Origin: Melioribacter sp.
GTDB lineage: Bacteria; Bacteroidota; Ignavibacteria; Ignavibacteriales; Melioribacteraceae
DNA length: 64,000 bases
Assembly: GCA_020723965.1 (NCBI GenBank)
Contig: DYHW01000006.1
Coordinates: forward strand, 56,940-120,939
Direction: 5' to 3'
Shown: positions 60,919 to 64,000 of the stretch, piece by piece
Layout: every line of letters begins with the position of its first letter
Position numbering within the stretch: position 1 is the first letter of the stretch
Made by a program: the position numbers and the translations under genes
The notes under the pieces: generated by a model
What the model was told of the DNA's origin: nothing
Database searches by the model: none
Seen by the model: the letters and a program-made list of their open reading frames with translations, nothing else

Positions 60919-62475
60919 TTACTTCGCTAACAACATCTTTTTTGATTGAGAGTAATTGTTTACGCTGATTGTGTAGATATAAACGCCGCTTGTTAGTCTG
61001 CTTGCATCAAAACCTGCTTTGTAATAACCGGCAGATTGATTTTCATTAACCAATGTTGCAACTTCTCTGCCGAGCATATCATAAACTTTTATTGTTACAA
61101 ATCCCGCTTGCGGAAGTTGATAGTTGATTGTTGTTGTTGGGTTGAATGGGTTCGGATAGTTTGTTAGTGAGTATTCTGTAGGAATTTCTTTGGTCTCTAT
61201 TTGCTGTGCAGCTTCTTCATTCATTTTTGCATTTTGTCTGCCGTAAACCGCAGCAAAATTCGGGTCTGAATATGTTTGTTCCGCCTGATAATAGCCCCTT
61301 ACATCATATTGAAGCAGATCGTGTGAATATGTTGTTGTTATTGCGTAGTCATAATCAATATACGTTTGAACGGCTCTGTTAACTGCTGCTATCAACTGCT
61401 CAGGACCAACTACACCGTTCTGTTTTACTTTTCGCCAGACCTGGTATTGAGTTACGTTTGTGTTCGGGTTGTCTGTCCAATATAAAGTAACCGGCTCGCC
61501 CGCATTTGTATTGAAATATAGACTTCGACCAGCAGTAGTTGGTTTGCCTCTAAAATTTGCAGTATAAGTTGTGGTTGATGAAGGATAAAAAGTTCTGGCA
61601 TAAGAAGTATTGCCGTCATTCCATTGTGAAAAAGAATAATCAATACCGTTTATATGATGCCATTGCGCAGAGCCTGATATTGCATTCTGTTCAACGACTT
61701 GGAATTGAGATGTGGGTGAATTGTAAGTTGTTCCGTTTACTTGAATTGTTCCGCCGTTGCCAGCACCTACAAAATTGTTTTGGAAAGTTACGTTGACAAT
61801 CTTTTTTAAATCAGCAACCAAAGTTGCACCGTTATCGCCACTTAATACTGTATATGAATAATTACGTGATGTTGCACCATATATAGGACTATCATTTTTC
61901 AGCCAATTGCTATTATTCGTACCACTTGCATTCCAAATTCTATAATAAGTACCATCAGATTGGTCGATAGCTCCGACAGATATACTCTCGCCAACAATTT
62001 TGTAAACAGGTGAACCGCTTGCTACCAGAGAACCTTCCAAATAGATATCTCCTCCGCCAAAATTATTAGCAGCATACATTTTGTAATTTATATAAAAAGT
62101 GTTTGTCTGAGAGGCAGTTAGCGTGAAAATTTGTTCACCTAAAAAATGTTCATATAATTCCAGCGTCCAAGTATAAGTACCAGAAGAAAGAGTGAAGTTT
62201 TCTGGAATTCCACTACCTTTATTTGTACCATAAATATTATTATAATATACACCGTTATGTGTAGTGAGCTTAGCAAAAGCGGCGACTGAATACTTTGGCG
62301 GATATGGTGTTGAAGACGAAGACCAGTCAAATCTAAAATACGCCGAGCTATTTGTTCCCTCGCAAGTAATGATTCGTCCATTATAAGGATTGAATCTAAT
62401 AGATTGAGCATTTATACTTGTTAAATTCAGTATAAAAAACAACCCAACTGCTAAATGCACTAAATTCTTTTTCAT
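60919..62475 (-). CDS. secreted protein with type IX secretion sorting domain
   Basis: A 518-residue exported protein. Signal peptide about 1-24 (ending INAQ); the central part holds beta-rich modules, including an InlB-type repeat region ('VTFQNNFVGAGNGGTI') and a fibronectin III-like module ('PVTLYWTDNPNTNVTQYQVW'). The last 75 residues are a type A T9SS C-terminal domain with 'YPNPFNPTTTINYQLP' and 'SGVYIYTI', which directs export and surface anchoring. The start at 62475 has AAGGAG 8 bp upstream. A folded leader (62526-62616) lies ahead of it. Function of the surface protein unknown. Confidence 0.85.
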   Translation of the reverse strand: MKKNLVHLAVGLFFILNLTSINAQSIRFNPYNGRIITCEGTNSSAYFRFDWSSSSTPYPPKYSVAAFAKLTTHNGVYYNNIYGTNKGSGIPENFTLSSGTYTWTLELYEHFLGEQIFTLTASQTNTFYINYKMYAANNFGGGDIYLEGSLVASGSPVYKIVGESISVGAIDQSDGTYYRIWNASGTNNSNWLKNDSPIYGATSRNYSYTVLSGDNGATLVADLKKIVNVTFQNNFVGAGNGGTIQVNGTTYNSPTSQFQVVEQNAISGSAQWHHINGIDYSFSQWNDGNTSYARTFYPSSTTTYTANFRGKPTTAGRSLYFNTNAGEPVTLYWTDNPNTNVTQYQVWRKVKQNGVVGPEQLIAAVNRAVQTYIDYDYAITTTYSHDLLQYDVRGYYQAEQTYSDPNFAAVYGRQNAKMNEEAAQQIETKEIPTEYSLTNYPNPFNPTTTINYQLPQAGFVTIKVYDMLGREVATLVNENQSAGYYKAGFDASRLTSGVYIYTISVNNYSQSKKMLLAK

Positions 62476-62525
62476 TTTTAATTCTCCTTCATTTTTAGAT
62501 ATGAAAATTTTATTAACTTTACGGT

Positions 62526-62616
62526 GCAAATAAAAAGCGCCAATGTAAATCAACGGCTTAGGTGAGCAGCCTAAATTTTTATTTGCTTTTTTGAGAGGGT
62601 GCCGCAATCACCCTCT
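62526..62616 (-). ncRNA. structured 5' leader candidate
   Basis: Arms GCAAATAAAAA (62526-62536) and TTTTTATTTGC (62576-62586) are a perfect 11-bp inverted repeat enclosing the hairpin TTAGG/CCTAA (62558-62562 with 62570-62574) and a GCC/GGC pair. Upstream of it on the minus strand lies an 8-bp hairpin AGAGGGTG/CACCCTCT (62594-62616). It sits in the leader of the T9SS-cargo gene. Whether it is a riboswitch, a terminator/attenuator or a repeat is unknown. Confidence 0.45.
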
Positions 62617-62648
62617 TATTATTTAATGCTAACTTTTACTCTCTCCCC

Positions 62649-63689
62649 CTACTTTAGTTGACCATGTATGATTAAATTTTTCCCATTTGTAAAATCATTA
62701 GCAATAAAAAAAACATCCTTTTCAAATATAAAGCCCCTTCGAACAGCTAAACTTGTTTGGTAGATGGTTGTAAAATCAGCTCCATTATAGTGAGCAATAC
62801 CATCATTGCCGCCGATGAAAAAATCATTTCTACTCCTGCCGCATATTATATTTCCGCTTATTCCTTTACCAGTATTGTCTTTCCAAAGCAATAGCTGTTT
62901 ATTGGTATACTTATAAATCTTTGAAGCGTGTGTGGCAAATATTTCTTCACCTAGTTTAGTTACGAACGAATATCCCGATCCGGATAATAATTCTTTTAAT
63001 TCTTTTCCATCCCAGCAATAAACTTTTGCAATAAAACCGGATGGATCAAATACTGTTCCGCTCATTACCAGCACATTGCTTTTTACTTCTATTGCTACTG
63101 TTTCAAGACTTACTTTTGTTTCCGGTACATTCATAAATCTCCAATCGCTTCCATCATAACGCATAATTACTGCTTTAGCTATATTGCTATTGTAAACATC
63201 CGCAAAACCAACACCATAAATATTATTGCTTGACGTCCCATCAAAATAATTAATGTTTACTCTATCATAACCACTTACTTTATATTCCCCAAAACGGTAC
63301 CATTGACTACCGTTGTATTTCCAGATTGTACTGTTTGCGTTTCCAAGCCAAACCTCATTATTATATATACCGAATATTGCAAAAGGTTGCACATATCTCG
63401 GAATGGAATCAGTCCGCCATTGTTTACCATTGAAGCGCCATATACTTGTTGCTGTCCAACTACTTGCACCTATTGCCCACACATCACTAGCAGAGCTCCC
63501 CCATATTCTAACCAAATAAAGTGACTCATTGCCGGGATTAATTGTATCCACCGTCCACACATAATCTCTTCTTCCGGGCTGTGGTTCCGGTTCTATTGGG
63601 TTATTGTTGCAAGAAATAAGAAGTGTAAAAAGGAATGATGAGAAAAAGAAAAGATTAAAAGATGGAAAAAATTTATTTAGGGATTTCAC
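62649..63689 (-). CDS. beta-propeller-like lipoprotein
   Basis: A 346-residue predicted lipoprotein with lipobox LLISC (Cys27). The mature part repeats a motif of the type 'IWGSSASDVWAIG', 'IYNNEVWLGNANSTIWKYNG', 'SSNNIYGVG', 'GRSRNDFFIGGNDG', consistent with several blades of a propeller. The start is GTG with a G-rich ribosome site (GGGGGGAAA) just upstream. A paralogue ends at the window edge with a very similar C-terminus, so the genes are tandem copies. Function unknown. Confidence 0.75.
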   Translation of the reverse strand: MKSLNKFFPSFNLFFFSSFLFTLLISCNNNPIEPEPQPGRRDYVWTVDTINPGNESLYLVRIWGSSASDVWAIGASSWTATSIWRFNGKQWRTDSIPRYVQPFAIFGIYNNEVWLGNANSTIWKYNGSQWYRFGEYKVSGYDRVNINYFDGTSSNNIYGVGFADVYNSNIAKAVIMRYDGSDWRFMNVPETKVSLETVAIEVKSNVLVMSGTVFDPSGFIAKVYCWDGKELKELLSGSGYSFVTKLGEEIFATHASKIYKYTNKQLLLWKDNTGKGISGNIICGRSRNDFFIGGNDGIAHYNGADFTTIYQTSLAVRRGFIFEKDVFFIANDFTNGKNLIIHGQLK

Positions 63690-63763
63690 TTTCCCCCCGG
63701 CTTTTAGTTATTTAACAGTTATATCAAATTTCTACTAATTAACTACCGTTTTTTTTGAAATAG

Positions 63764-63814
63764 TCAAGTCCGTAATAGAATTATAGCTACTACAGCAAGA
63801 ATTAGCTTTTTCAT
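63764..63814 (-). CDS. tiny signal-peptide-like ORF (16 residues)
   Basis: AAGGAG lies 6 bp ahead of an ATG at 63814, followed by 16 codons reading MKKLILAVVAIILLRT and a stop. The peptide looks like a bare signal sequence or membrane peptide. It is either a small membrane peptide, a leader peptide, or the remnant of a lost lipoprotein gene. It lies between the folded element at 63859-63948 and the lipoprotein gene. Confidence 0.4.
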   Translation of the reverse strand: MKKLILAVVAIILLRT

Positions 63815-63858
63815 AATTGCTCCTTAAAAATGATGATTGAATTAGTTATTTTAATAAA

Positions 63859-63948
63859 GGGAATGCCGCTGCATTTTTCATTAAAATGCTAAGCCCGCAA
63901 AGCTGAAAGGCATCCCGTAAAGGAGGCGGCAGTATTGCACTACTGCCG
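63859..63948. ncRNA. structured intergenic element candidate
   Basis: A closing stem GGGAATGCC (63859-63867) / GGCATCCC (63909-63916) with one bulged A encloses a perfect hairpin GCATTTT/AAAATGC (63871-63889); a further hairpin CGGCAGTA/TACTGCCG (63927-63948) follows, with a T-rich stretch on the plus side. It lies between two minus-strand lipoprotein paralogues. No riboswitch class is recognised with confidence and the transcribed strand is uncertain. Confidence 0.45.
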
Positions 63949-63975
63949 TTTCCGTTTTTTCGTTTGCTTAATCTC

Positions 63976-64000
63976 CTATTTTAGTTTTCCATGATAAATT
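63976..64000 (-). CDS. C-terminal end of a second lipoprotein paralogue (partial)
   Basis: The last codons of a minus-strand gene read IYHGKLK then TAG at 63976-63978, closely matching the end of the neighbouring lipoprotein (LIIHGQLK). The rest lies beyond the window. It is probably a tandem copy. Confidence 0.55.

Noticed and set aside
63859..63948. c-di-GMP or cobalamin riboswitch
   Set aside because: Some loop bases (GCAAAGC, CCCGCAA) recall those classes, but the order of stems does not fit either consensus.

Overview
The window is chromosomal DNA from a low-GC, Gram-negative bacterium of the Bacteroidota/Chlorobi (FCB) group, most likely an Ignavibacteria-type organism. The evidence is a type IX secretion C-terminal sorting domain (60919-62475), families typical of that group (DUF4920, DUF4905, DUF2752 next to TM2, a secreted family usually labelled 'asparagine synthetase B'), and several promoters of the Bacteroidota type (TTTG, 19-20 bp, TAnnTTTG) upstream of cspA, carAB, a TetR-efflux operon and others. 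No rRNA, tRNA, CRISPR array, transposase or prophage gene was recognised, so this is mostly a housekeeping region with small accessory islands.

Layout. 1-3833: DMT exporter, then an atypical thioredoxin, a flavin thioredoxin reductase without the usual NADPH-binding arginines, and a NifX/NifB-type metallocluster protein, followed by a sugar kinase. 3840-7097 (mostly minus): PEGA lipoprotein, a truncated DNA alkylation repair gene ending in a heptanucleotide tandem repeat, a stand-alone receiver protein, an RluA synthase and a YgjV-GNAT fusion. 7528-18638: secreted amidase, cytidylate-kinase-like protein, M24 peptidase, PAS histidine kinase, Sua5, inositol-phosphatase family enzyme, secreted M16 protease, thioredoxin. 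18868-22675: DUF4920, priA, rluE. 22713-24292: Yip1 protein and an XRE/membrane protein pair. 24499-31724: tryptophanase, DUF4905, AmmeMemo A and B, DUF2752/TM2, cold shock protein, cysE-cysK. 31780-39406: aromatic amino acid decarboxylase, carA-carB, receiver protein, outer-membrane-like protein. 39465-45257: orphan trpF, Trm112, FAD-linked dehydrogenase, TPR protein, clpX. 45290-46698: a two-gene operon with a PD-(D/E)XK-like nuclease carrying a BamHI-like E-x-E motif. 46838-53451: secreted conserved protein, FAH hydrolase, FmdB zinc ribbon, OmpR-type two-component system, B12-binding radical SAM protein, ArsC-like protein. 53544-60736 (minus): HAD phosphatase and a complete tetR-tolC-adaptor-RND efflux operon with a visible promoter, operator and terminator. 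60919-64000 (minus): T9SS cargo protein, a propeller-like lipoprotein and the last codons of a paralogue, with folded intergenic elements between them.

Functional themes. Three separate genes handle aromatic amino acids (tryptophanase, aromatic decarboxylase, TrpF-like isomerase). Redox control is represented by two thioredoxins and a reductase. The efflux operon is the best-resolved regulatory unit. Between genes, several short-period (7-8 bp) imperfect palindromes and 'GTCATTCC...GGAATGAC' palindromes recur, suggesting dispersed non-coding repeats in this genome. I see no single obviously new multi-gene system. The best candidates for novelty are the nuclease operon, the thioredoxin/reductase/NifX group, the tryptophanase on a tyrosine-phenol-lyase-like backbone, and the structured intergenic elements at 62526-62616 and 63859-63948.
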